Assembly: GCF_900473935.1 (NCBI RefSeq)
Contig: NZ_UCNN01000019.1
Span: 1 to 64,000, forward strand
DNA length: 64,000 nt
Reading direction: 5' to 3'
Origin: Synechococcus sp. UW105
Lineage (GTDB): Bacteria > Cyanobacteriota > Cyanobacteriia > PCC-6307 > Cyanobiaceae
In this document: piece by piece, positions 56,293-63,996 of the stretch
How positions within the stretch are numbered: position 1 is the stretch's first letter
Layout: each line of letters begins with the position of its first letter
The notes under the pieces: model-generated
The model's database searches: none
Seen by the model: only the letters and a program-made list of their open reading frames with translations
What the model was told of the DNA's origin: nothing
Program-made: the position numbers and the translations under genes

Positions 56293-56808
56293 ATCGCTAA
56301 TTGGCTTAAGCATAGTTTATTGATTTGCTTAATCCTGAGGCTCTAATTATATTCTTTGCTGCATATCTGCCTAGTCTTGATTCTTTTTGCGTCCGTTTCT
56401 CTTGAAGTCGATAAATCATTCTGCTGCCTGATTTATCGGCTCAAGATTACCCTTTTTATTTGTATTTTGAAGGCTTTTCAGTTTTGAAATATTATATTGT
56501 ATCCGTACGGCCTATATTTTGTTGCTTCTTATTTTGTGCACTTCTTGTATTTTGCTTAGTCCGGTCTGGAAACATAATGGAAGTTATAGACTCAACTCTT
56601 TTCTCTATGTCTCTTGGCATTGAGATATGGAAACCTTGTTTTCATGTGATAATCTACCCCTGCAGGCCATGAAATCTGCTGAGGAAGAACTGAAGGCTGA
56701 TATTTTGTGCAAAGTATTAAGCCAATTATCAATTCAATGGCCTAAGTTGGGCAGCTTTCGTATAAAAAGTTGAGCAAATTCAACTCGTTGCCTGGATTTC
56801 TGTACCAG
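56293..56808. other. AT-rich stretch, no supported gene
   Basis: About 520 bases after the glycosyltransferase. A 70-codon plus-strand frame (56460-56672) with hydrophobic, Cys-rich residues exists, but nothing supports it as a gene. It leads into the integrase pseudogene. Confidence 0.5.
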
Positions 56809-57920
56809 TTAATTGACTGAATTCTGTAAACATTCCATCCAATCCTCGCTAGAATTTGCTGGCACAAATGGCCACGAGACATTAGAACCTGAACGGCCTG
56901 GGACGGCACACAACAGCTTTAGTAGAATCTTCCTTGTTTCTTCAGGAGCAAATCCCAGCACCTCTTGACCTGACGTCAGTGGGATTGCTCGCACTCCATG
57001 CCCGACAAGGATCCCATGTATCCCAACTTGATCAGGTGGGCGTTGATCGATGAAGGGTTCATGTAGGGGTGCTTCCCCGTTCTGCCTGTGAAGAACGCAT
57101 AGTCCTGATGACCGTTCAGCGTCCTGAGGTCCTCGAGGACATCAAGGATCTGATTGGTCAGTGGGACGTGATGGTCCTTGTTGTTCTTCATCCGTGAAGC
57201 AGGGACAGTCCAGATCCCTTTCTTCTCATCCAATTCATCCCACCTCAGACCTGCCAAGGAGTTCACCCTCAGGAAAGTGAGGAACAAGACCTTGACCGCT
57301 GACACCACAACGAACGAACCCTTTGGATCGTTCCTCTGCAGAGCGTCAAAGAAGTCAGGCAACTGGTTCCACTCCAGCGTTGGGTGGTGCTTGGGTTCGT
57401 GCATCGACTTGGCACCCTTCGACCCCAGTGCTGGCTTCGGTGGTTGCATCCACCCGTTGTCGATGGCTTGCTCAAACATCGACCTCATCACCATGAGGCA
57501 CTTGTCGGACTGATAGAGCGACCCTCTTGCCTCTATCCCCTTCTTCAGATCCAGGACTTTCTGCCTGCCGCCTTTGTCCCACTAAAAGCGGTTCACAGGT
57601 GACTCCTCACCCAGAACAGGCAACACCTGGTTGAACAGCATGTTGCGGTAGTCGTTCACGGTTGATTGGCGATTCCGTGAACGCTCCAGGTAGTCCTCAG
57701 CGACCGCCTTGATGTTGGGAACAACTGCTTGCTTCTCTACTGCTCTCTTGGCATCTTCCTTTACTGCCCTGGGGTCTTGCCCTTCCTTCCTCTGAAGGTC
57801 CAGACGATCCTTCTCATCCAGTGCTGTCCTGCACCGTCTATTGCTTGTGGTAGGTAAAAAGGTAGGTAATTTCAAGCGATATCGCCCTGAAGTTGTCCAG
57901 GACTGTGTGAGAGCGCCCAA
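56809..57920 (-). pseudogene. int': Degraded tyrosine recombinase of the tRNA-Ser element
   Basis: About 370 codons of an integrase reading toward the element interior from attR. Residues of the N-terminal domain (KAVAEDYLERSRNRQSTVNDY) run into an in-frame TAG (57582-57584) right where the other copy has Glu, and the same frame continues with WDKGGRQKVLDLKKG. The catalytic core keeps LTFLRVNSLAGLRWDEL and QDYAFFTGRTG. A one-base deletion near 56995-57010 then shifts the frame away from GHGVRAIPL, which resumes in the next frame to the end. So it is non-functional as read. Confidence 0.85.
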
Positions 57921-57940
57921 AAATTGGTGAATTGGACTTT

Positions 57941-57957
57941 CACCCTCTCCGTTTTGA
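57941..57957. repeat. attR copy of the tRNA-Ser 3' end
   Basis: CACCCTCTCCGTTTTGA, the exact 17-nt copy of 50608-50624. It lies 20 bases beyond the start of the integrase pseudogene and marks the right edge of the element. The CA4 genes begin 290 bases further on. Confidence 0.9.
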
Positions 57958-58246
57958 ATTTGTTTCTGGACTGATCAGACAAAGAGAATGATCGATGTCT
58001 ATGCAATAGATCTTTCTCTTGGTCTTGATTCAGTGGATTTCGGTGCAGAACACGTTGTCACCCCGATTCGGTGAATTGAATTATTGGCGGTAATGTCCGT
58101 GATCTTGTTGCTAAAAAATGCTTGTGGTCGAAGATCAAGATGCCCCTCTAGGAACGTCAAACCGACGGTGCTAGAAGAGCAATCATTTGTGGATCAAAGC
58201 CGACTCACTCCTGAGAAGGCATGATTCAAAAATCTGACACTTCAGT

Positions 58247-59476
58247 TCAATATCTTGCAGATAATTGTTGCTTTTCAACCAGACGGGCAAACACTTGTTG
58301 GCATGTCCAGCGGAGAGGTTGCCAATAGGCTGAATTGGCTAGCTCATAGATGATCTCCATCTGGTCATCAAGGCCAAGTTCAAGGCAAGCCCAGGCTGCC
58401 GCGATCCTTGACTTTGAATATTGGGGAGTTGTTTCTGAAAGAGCTGAACGGACTAAATCACTTTTTTGCTGGAATTTACGTAATCCTATGATGCATGTCA
58501 GGTAATAATGAGTGACATAGTCAGACCAGAGCCTTTCTTGCATGCTTTCGATCAAGTTCAAGCAGCTGTCTTGATCAATCGCCATCAGGCTTAAGGCAGC
58601 CCCATACTGACGCGCCTCATCTCGATGGCTCAGATTTCGCTCGATCTCCGCTGCGTCAAGGTCACATTTCCATTCATCTCGAATGGCGAGATGCTCTGGA
58701 TTATCCGTCAAAAGCTGTTCAAGTAGGGATTGATTCTTTGAGCTTGAAATCGAGCCATTGTAATCAACAATCTCAAAAAAACTTTTTGCTCTTAAAGACA
58801 TCGAAACTGGTGCACGAACTAATCCTTCAAGTCTGCTTTCGTCTCCAGCATCACCGAGATCAATAACTGCGGAGCGCCTTTTGCCTGCAATCAGGTCTGT
58901 AAGTTGTGGAATTAAAGGGTCTAGAAGGTGAGTGTTTCCATAAACCTTGGCTTGATATGCCCTTGCTGCCCCTGCCACTAAAGCACTCTCATGCTGGCAA
59001 AGTGTATTGATCACAGTGCTAGATTTTGAATTTTTTATCTTCAGTCTTGTATGGGCTTGAATGACAGCACGAATCTTTGTCACCTCACCATCAAGTAACG
59101 ATACAAGTATCTCTTGCTCAGCTAGTGTTGGCTCCCAACTGATTCTAACAAGGGCAGAAATCGCATTAATAACAGCCTCTGTATCTGTACATGTTAATAC
59201 TTTTACTAGGGAAGGTATTGCTCGTTTGTCCTTGCGTCTGCCCAGTGCTTCAATGGATTTACGACGGGTTATTCTGTCATATAATTCGTCTATACTAAGG
59301 TTATTGGTGGCTTGAAGTAGAGCATCTAGTGACTCTTCTGTTTGACTAAGACCAAGTCTTGTTGCTGCAAAATATCGATCGGCGGGTCTTTGAACGTTTG
59401 ACGTTTTTTCAAGTAAAAGTGTCAATGCATCGTTCTCACTCATGCCCTCAACAAGAACATCAAATCTCTCAGCCAT
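58247..59476 (-). CDS. mpeW: Phycoerythrin bilin lyase (MpeW/MpeZ/CpeY family, HEAT-repeat)
   Basis: A 409-residue all-helical HEAT/PBS-lyase repeat protein. The N-terminus MAERFDVLVEGMSENDALTLL and the segment ITRRKSIEALGRRKDKRAIPSLVKVL are diagnostic of the CpeY/MpeY/MpeZ/MpeW group, and later GKRRSAVIDLGDAGDESRL, HRDEARQYGAALSLM and SRIAAAWACLELGLDDQ follow the same pattern. These enzymes attach phycoerythrobilin (some isomerise it to phycourobilin) to Cys of phycoerythrin II alpha. Its island context points to MpeW (CA4-B); MpeZ is the alternative and the sequence alone does not separate them for me. A putative operator lies about 160 bases upstream. Confidence 0.75.
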   Translation of the reverse strand: MAERFDVLVEGMSENDALTLLLEKTSNVQRPADRYFAATRLGLSQTEESLDALLQATNNLSIDELYDRITRRKSIEALGRRKDKRAIPSLVKVLTCTDTEAVINAISALVRISWEPTLAEQEILVSLLDGEVTKIRAVIQAHTRLKIKNSKSSTVINTLCQHESALVAGAARAYQAKVYGNTHLLDPLIPQLTDLIAGKRRSAVIDLGDAGDESRLEGLVRAPVSMSLRAKSFFEIVDYNGSISSSKNQSLLEQLLTDNPEHLAIRDEWKCDLDAAEIERNLSHRDEARQYGAALSLMAIDQDSCLNLIESMQERLWSDYVTHYYLTCIIGLRKFQQKSDLVRSALSETTPQYSKSRIAAAWACLELGLDDQMEIIYELANSAYWQPLRWTCQQVFARLVEKQQLSARY

Positions 59477-59841
59477 CGGAACTAATTGATTATTTTTTTA
59501 TTCTATCTAGAATAGGATTCAATATTTAAATTTATGTATTTCATATCTCCTGTCTAGCGCTTTCCTTATTTGCGAGGGAATGTAAACCATAAATTCAATA
59601 TTTCCATATGCGTACAAAAGCATTTTTGCTCTGCATCAACGCATGATTGACATCTGACGCAATTGTGCAAATGTGTTTCCTCATGTGATCACGGCGAAGA
59701 GGGAGCCAGTGGCAAGCCCAAGCAGACGCATTAATCACAAGGCGGATTCGCATAATCATCTCAGCAATGATTGCGATCTACCTGTTGAAATCGATGTCGG
59801 TTTTAATGGATTTAGTTCTTCTGAATATGTATTCTAGAAGA
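59477..59841 (-). promoter_or_regulatory. Regulatory region upstream of the bilin lyase
   Basis: A 365-base intergenic region containing, in lyase orientation, AATTGCGTC, a 12-nt spacer and TGCGTTGATG (plus-strand coordinates 59634-59664), and the wider 15-mer TGACGCAATTGTGCA at 59655-59669. The same pieces occur in the fci/Nif11 divergent promoter. It also contains two CGCAT(TA)ATCA-like repeats around 59725-59750. No gene is evident. Confidence 0.6.
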
Positions 59842-60012
59842 CTATTTTGAACGGTTGTCAATCAATTCAATTAAATGTGCATCATGCTTGACGCAAAAGT
59901 CGGAAACGCACTGCCTTAAGATATGTCCGATTGAAACTGATTCTGTATAGCAAAGTAGCTTTAGCTTTTTGTGCAGCTCGTCACTTAGCTCAAAAGTTAC
60001 CCTTTTCATTCT
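59842..60012 (-). CDS. Small ribbon-helix-helix-like protein (unk10 position)
   Basis: A 56-residue protein starting MKRVTFELSDELHKKLKLLC. The beta strand plus two helices (VTFELSDELHKKLKLLCYTE and SIGHILRQCVSDF) are the signature of ribbon-helix-helix (Arc/MetJ-type) DNA-binding proteins. The inner Met is chosen over a start 32 codons upstream because the RHH strand begins right there. It lies between the lyase and the AraC genes, the place held by the uncharacterised unk10 in CA4 islands, but I cannot confirm homology to it. It could be a third regulator. Confidence 0.55.
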   Translation of the reverse strand, partial: RMKRVTFELSDELHKKLKLLCYTESVSIGHILRQCVSDFCVKHDAHLIELIDNRSK

Positions 60013-60204
60013 TGACTGAGCAATAAACGCAGGTGTTAATGGCACTCGAAAGAGCCATGTTTTAACTATTTTACTCTTTTTGATAAGAAATGGATACGCC
60101 CTTGTCAAGCTTCACTAATTGTTGCAATTGCCCTCGCGTTGGGGCGGATGTGTCGTAGCAGGCCCTCTCAGCATCCTGTCTTTGGCTGCAAAAAGATGAT
60201 TTCT

Positions 60205-61149
60205 TTAGTCATCAAGTGTTTGACTCGGTAATTCACCAAAGGCTGTGAAATATCTCCTCGAAAATCTGCCTTGATGCTTAAAGCCAAAACGGATTGCTAT
60301 TTCACGTATCACACTAGTAGTATTAGGCATATTGACCTTTTGATATAACATTTCTCTTCTAGCCTCCTCCAGTCGTACCTGGGTCATCATTTCTATGACT
60401 CCCATACCAAAATGATCCTGACACACTCTGTATAGAGAGGCCTGACCAGCATTTAACTGCTGACAAACATCCGATAATGTCATTGGAGTTTTCATCTTAT
60501 TGATATCATGTGAAAGGTTGACAATTTCACCGAGTAAGCGTTGATTTTTAGCCTCTCCCTTCTTGTACAACCTTTTTCCACCTTCTTCCAGGCAAGCAAT
60601 CATCAGATCATAATATTTAGATGGGTTAGAGATGCCTTTGATAAGGTCTCTGCGTGTTAGCCGTCTTAATTGTGAGAATGCTTCGGTATTGACATCAATC
60701 CCTCTGGATTTGCTTAGATTTTCGATGGCTGTTTTGGCATGACACTTTTTGAGAGCGTCTAATAATATTTGCTTATTAAGCATGCAAGCAGTAGAGGAGC
60801 ACGCCCCTGAGTATTTACCCCAAGAGCCACCTGGCATTGTATTCAGAGTATTCAATCCTCCGATACTATTCGGACTCATTTCATAGCCTTCACAGTAGCC
60901 AAAGGGTGTACTTGATTTATGTTTCGGAGTAATCCAATTGAAATCAACTGACCAATCCGTACCCCAGCCCTCATATAACAACGGTTTGGTCGCGCTGATC
61001 TCTGCGATCGCAATGCCAGATGATCTTTTGTGGGCCATTGTATATTGACCCTCTCCATTTTCAAGCTGTGTAATTCTGGTGACTTGACCAAGTTCCTGCA
61101 GAGTTTCAGAAAGTTGCAGTGGATCTTCGTAGGCGAGTGATATTTTCAT
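60205..61149 (-). CDS. fciB: AraC-type regulator, second of tandem pair (FciA/FciB-like)
   Basis: A 314-residue AraC/XylS-family protein. The C-terminal dual HTH domain (about 215-314: MTLSDVCQQLNAGQASLYRVCQDHFGMGVIEMM then RLEEARREML and VIREIAIRFGFKHQGRFSRRYFTAFGELPSQ) is complete. The N-terminal 200 residues form a sensor-type domain with Trp-rich YEGWGTDWSVDFNWITP. Its ATG overlaps the upstream AraC gene by 4 bases, so both are made together. Tandem AraC regulators on a CA4 island are FciA and FciB; which of the two this is I assign tentatively by order. Confidence 0.7.
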   Translation of the reverse strand: MKISLAYEDPLQLSETLQELGQVTRITQLENGEGQYTMAHKRSSGIAIAEISATKPLLYEGWGTDWSVDFNWITPKHKSSTPFGYCEGYEMSPNSIGGLNTLNTMPGGSWGKYSGACSSTACMLNKQILLDALKKCHAKTAIENLSKSRGIDVNTEAFSQLRRLTRRDLIKGISNPSKYYDLMIACLEEGGKRLYKKGEAKNQRLLGEIVNLSHDINKMKTPMTLSDVCQQLNAGQASLYRVCQDHFGMGVIEMMTQVRLEEARREMLYQKVNMPNTTSVIREIAIRFGFKHQGRFSRRYFTAFGELPSQTLDD

Positions 61150-62180
61150 GCCCTACTCCCTCTAAATAGGTCAGAAATTAAGACATTGATCTTACTCGCC
61201 TTCTCAATTGTCTCTTCTGGACTTTCTTGATATGTCTTATAATAAAGACGTTGAAATGAGTTCCAATTTTTAAATCCATAGTATAAAGCATTATGCTGCT
61301 TGGTAAATTGCTTTAGACCTTTAGGTACGTGTGGATTCAAATATGATTTTTTGACTTGTTCTAGCCTGATGCTTTTTATTAAATCAAGGATATTCATATT
61401 GAAGTTCGTTCTGCAAGCTTGACCAAGCGAATCCTTTTCAGAATTTAGGTATTTGCTGATTTGCCCCACTGTCAATGGTGGCAAGCCTTCCCTGTCTTCA
61501 TGCAATAACTTCACTAGGTCTTCAATCAGTTCAGTGGTTTCTGATCTCTCAGTTAACTGGTTTTGCTTTTCACAAGGTTCTTCTAGTGTTGCTATTGCTA
61601 AATCATAAAAATCATCGGATCTTCTCACTCCCTTTGTAAAATGCGTTTGGAATAGCATTTTAAGTTGTTTGCTCGCATTGCTGTTTGAGTCAATCCCGAT
61701 ACATTCTTCAAGCCGAGCATAGGCATTGTAAGCATTCATGTTGTCTATCTTTTCTTTCATCTTTTCCCACTTCAGGCTCATGCAGCACAGCAGAGTATTG
61801 GCTCCAACAATATCCCATATATTCCCACCTGTTTTGTTGATGCGATTGAAGCCAGCAATGCTTAAATCTTTCATTTTATGGCCACTTATAATTGTATTGC
61901 TCCCGAGGCTTTCCCCTTGGTTATTTATCCAGCAAAATGCAACAGAGTTTTGATTTGCCTCTTCTTCGTAGAGTAATGTTTGATTTGACTTGAAAATTTC
62001 AAGATGCACATTGTTGATTGGTGCGCAGATTGAACTCGTTAGCAGCTCACCTTTGCTGAGCTGCGTGATATTGCATGAAAAATTTGACTTGGAATAGTAT
62101 TCATTGTAGTGATTCTTGCAATATGACTCCATTCCAAGTAAATCGCTGAAGATATATTCTTTTGCTTTTCTTGCTTTCAT
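61146..62180 (-). CDS. fciA: AraC-type regulator, first of tandem pair (FciA/FciB-like)
   Basis: A 344-residue protein with a more divergent AraC-like C-terminus (PPLTVGQISKYLNSEKDSLGQACRTNFNMNILDLI then NALYYGFKNWNSFQRLYYKTYQESPEE, about residues 235-325) and a paralogous N-terminal half. A similar ILYEEEANQ/CCMSLKW and GGNIWDIVGANTLLC layout parallels the downstream regulator. The divergence of the second HTH from the AraC consensus (no clear IAxxxGF) may alter DNA binding. Divergent from the Nif11 gene with a 330-base intergenic region. The FciA label follows gene order only. Confidence 0.65.
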   Translation of the reverse strand: MKARKAKEYIFSDLLGMESYCKNHYNEYYSKSNFSCNITQLSKGELLTSSICAPINNVHLEIFKSNQTLLYEEEANQNSVAFCWINNQGESLGSNTIISGHKMKDLSIAGFNRINKTGGNIWDIVGANTLLCCMSLKWEKMKEKIDNMNAYNAYARLEECIGIDSNSNASKQLKMLFQTHFTKGVRRSDDFYDLAIATLEEPCEKQNQLTERSETTELIEDLVKLLHEDREGLPPLTVGQISKYLNSEKDSLGQACRTNFNMNILDLIKSIRLEQVKKSYLNPHVPKGLKQFTKQHNALYYGFKNWNSFQRLYYKTYQESPEETIEKASKINVLISDLFRGSRA

Positions 62181-62510
62181 CTTTGCTGTCCCCTAAAGAG
62201 TTGGTTGAGCATTTCTATAGGTTTTTATATATTAGCCTCTTTTTTGACTGTTTTCAGTTGCGTGAACTTCTTTGACTGTTGCGCTTTCCGGCCAGGCGAG
62301 CTCCCGAATGCTCCATGTTGCGTTATGTTGTGTTGCTGGGGATCCAGCCATGCCCTGTGCAATGACGCAAGTGTGCATTGACGCTCCTCTTATTTTCTAA
62401 ATTGCGTCCTTCTTAGGTGCGTTGATGATTCACTATTAAAAACAGTACTTCTATTTGGGCTCCCATTTCTGACTGGTTCGGTGTATGAATGACCTAGAGG
62501 TGCAAATGCC
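62181..62510. promoter_or_regulatory. Divergent regulatory region of fci genes and Nif11 gene
   Basis: Plus strand: TGACGCAAGTGTGCA at 62363-62377, another TGACGC at 62379-62384, then AATTGCGTC at 62400-62408, a 9-nt gap, and TGCGTTGATG at 62418-62427, 84 bases before the Nif11 ATG. The last two are the same composite found upstream of the lyase. It contains no gene. Confidence 0.65.
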
Positions 62511-62834
62511 ATGTCTAAAGAACAGTTGCATGCATTTATTGACAGGGCACGCGCTGATGAAAACTTTCGTTCTCAGCTTGCCACGCTAGATCCTCAGCAA
62601 ATCATCGACTTTGCTGCTCAAAATGGCTTTGATTTTTCGGATGAAATCAAAGGGAGATTTATTAATCGGTGGAAAGGTGTTTATTTTTGCCCACAGGCCA
62701 TTGAGGTTGGCCAACTGTGTCCGGGATTGGTGCCAGAAGGTTATAAAAATCTGATTCACTATGCGCAAACCACCTGTAGTTCTTCCACTCTCAAGGAAGA
62801 GGAGAATGATTTTCGATCAGGTCAGCGATATTAG
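62511..62834 (+). CDS. Nif11-type leader-domain protein
   Basis: A 107-residue protein. Residues 1-49 (MSKEQLHAFIDRARADENFRSQLATLDPQQIIDFAAQNGFDFS) are a Nif11 domain, known as the leader of many RiPP precursors in cyanobacteria. The rest (about 50-107) has three Cys (VYFCPQ, QLCPGL, QTTCSS) and no GG cleavage site at the domain end, so it may not be a matured peptide. No lanthionine synthetase or transporter is in this window. It is divergent from the regulators. It could be a signalling or precursor peptide tied to chromatic acclimation. Confidence 0.8.
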   Translation: MSKEQLHAFIDRARADENFRSQLATLDPQQIIDFAAQNGFDFSDEIKGRFINRWKGVYFCPQAIEVGQLCPGLVPEGYKNLIHYAQTTCSSSTLKEEENDFRSGQRY

Positions 62835-63196
62835 TGGTTTTGTGTAGAAAATAATTTTAGGATTGCAAGTGGGATTGCTCGAGCTGCAGAGCAGTCTGTT
62901 GATTCGAGCATCACAGGTGGTGCCATTCCGTCACGCCTTGCTTGATCCCATCGTGACGAGCATAAACACCAATGATCACCAGGTTTGAGTCCTGGAAAAT
63001 CGAGGAATGGGATCGGATCAATGAGATTATTGCCCTGAGAATACGTGTAGGAAAGAAAGTTTTCAGTCATGATGCAACACACTGAATGGTTGCCTAAGTC
63101 TGAGGGGTCTGTTCTGCAGTAACCATCCAAGTACCACCCCGTTATTGGCTTGCAGCCACATTCGAGCAATGGTTCTCCGAATACATTTAATAGCAT
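62831..63196 (-). CDS. DUF2237 family protein
   Basis: A 121-residue cysteine-rich protein: NVFGEPLLECGCKPITGWYLDGYCRTDPSDLGNHSVCCIMTENFL, then FPGLKPGDHWCLCSSRWDQARRDGMAPPVMLEST. This is the DUF2237 pattern, found in many bacteria, whose function is unknown (the conserved cysteines suggest metal or redox chemistry). It overlaps the 3' end of the Nif11 gene by 4 bases on the opposite strand and marks the edge of the island. Confidence 0.9.
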   Translation of the reverse strand: MLLNVFGEPLLECGCKPITGWYLDGYCRTDPSDLGNHSVCCIMTENFLSYTYSQGNNLIDPIPFLDFPGLKPGDHWCLCSSRWDQARRDGMAPPVMLESTDCSAARAIPLAILKLFSTQNH

Positions 63197-63648
63197 CTCT
63201 CAGTCGCTTAAGGCCCTGTACCTAAGGCTCATATGATCCCTTGAATTGTAAATTTAGGCCCTTAAGTTGTTCAATCAGCACTAATGCTCACAGTGGCTTG
63301 TTGCACTGCTGTTGTGTTTTGCTGCACTTGCATTCTTTCTTTCCTGGACTGTTTCATGGCTCTGTCTGAACGTCCTGATGCTTTTCGTTGGATTGACCAT
63401 GCTGTTCGCTGCAGTTTTGGTTGGTTGCTAACGACATGATTGGCTTGTTTTTCTGCCGCTTCATCGCATGCCCAGCTCTTGCCTCGGGATCAATGCTTTT
63501 ATTCATATGATCTTCTTCCTGTGGTCTAGATGTTCGTGGTGATCATGTCTATGAATTTCGTCTTGATTGTTTGGTGTTTCTAAGTTTTTCTTTCCCACTC
63601 CCCCTTTGGAAATGGTGGTATTGCTTGAGATGCCTATTTTTACTCTCG
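63197..63648. other. Intergenic stretch, nothing recognised
   Basis: About 450 bases upstream of the DUF2237 gene. I see no gene, RNA or strong repeat. It is AT-rich and Thr/Cys-coding frames look random. Confidence 0.5.
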
Positions 63649-63996
63649 TTAGTTGCGGCAGCAGCTCAAGGCAATGGAGCGGTAATTGAAGTAATCGTTG
63701 TTGATGATGAAATCAACATCGCCTGAAACGAATTCCTCAGACTGAATGCCGAACAAACGGAATTGGAAGCTTTCCTGTGGAGCGATCACTTTGTTGATCG
63801 TGTATGAAATTGTGTTGTCGATTGGGGTGAAGCTGCCGCGTGCTCCATCGGCTGTCTGTAGCTGTAGGGCGTTGTGCAGGCGTTGATCGACATCGAGATC
63901 ATTGAAGGTTTTGGGTTCAGCTGAGAAATTGCTGACTTCTGCGATCAACTCCAGTTGGCGGCTGCCTCGCTCTTCGATGGATGCTTTGAAGCTCAT
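63649..63996 (-). CDS. Hypothetical protein, possibly truncated by window edge
   Basis: A 115-residue beta-rich protein with the segment LELIAEVSNFSAEPKTFNDLDVDQRL and FQFRLFGIQSEEFVSGDVDFIINN. Only four bases remain upstream of its Met, so a longer protein may begin beyond the window. No family is recognised. The alternating strand pattern looks like an immunoglobulin-like or beta-sandwich domain. Confidence 0.5.
   Translation of the reverse strand: MSFKASIEERGSRQLELIAEVSNFSAEPKTFNDLDVDQRLHNALQLQTADGARGSFTPIDNTISYTINKVIAPQESFQFRLFGIQSEEFVSGDVDFIINNDYFNYRSIALSCCRN

Larger units (their letters stand above)
50608..57957. mobile_element. Genomic element integrated at tRNA-Ser
   Basis: A 7.3-kb AT-rich segment between the tRNA-Ser 3' end and its 17-nt duplicate. 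It encodes three clear cargo genes (MBL-fold protein, ATP-grasp/HAD fusion, glycosyltransferase), an integrase pseudogene at the right end and a second short integrase remnant. The tRNA stays intact because the duplicate replaces its end. The decayed integrase implies the element is now fixed or depends on a recombinase elsewhere. Confidence 0.85.
58247..62834. other. Type IV chromatic acclimation (CA4)-type genomic island
   Basis: A block of five genes: bilin lyase, RHH-like small protein, two tandem AraC-type regulators on the minus strand, and a divergent Nif11-leader protein. This content matches the published CA4 islands of marine Synechococcus, in which FciA and FciB regulators control a phycoerythrin bilin lyase so that the PEB/PUB ratio follows blue or green light. 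No phycobilisome structural gene is adjacent, which favours the CA4-B configuration (outside the phycobilisome region) and hence mpeW. Confidence 0.75.

Noticed and set aside
56460-56672. A 70-codon hydrophobic frame in the tRNA-Ser element.
   Set aside because: AT-rich DNA easily yields Phe/Leu/Ile-rich frames; no start signal, family or coupling supports it.
49248-57584. Two genes (comEC and the integrase) are both interrupted by in-frame TAG, raising the idea of amber readthrough or reassignment.
   Set aside because: Each gene also has a separate frameshift, and TAG ends ordinary genes in the window (for example the 43-residue frame at 33849-33980). Decay is simpler.
61045-61062. A near copy of the tRNA-Ser att core (ACCCTCTCC then TTTT) at about 61048, as a possible third att site.
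   Set aside because: It matches only about 14 of 17 positions and lies inside an AraC gene, where it encodes conserved residues. Chance similarity is more likely.
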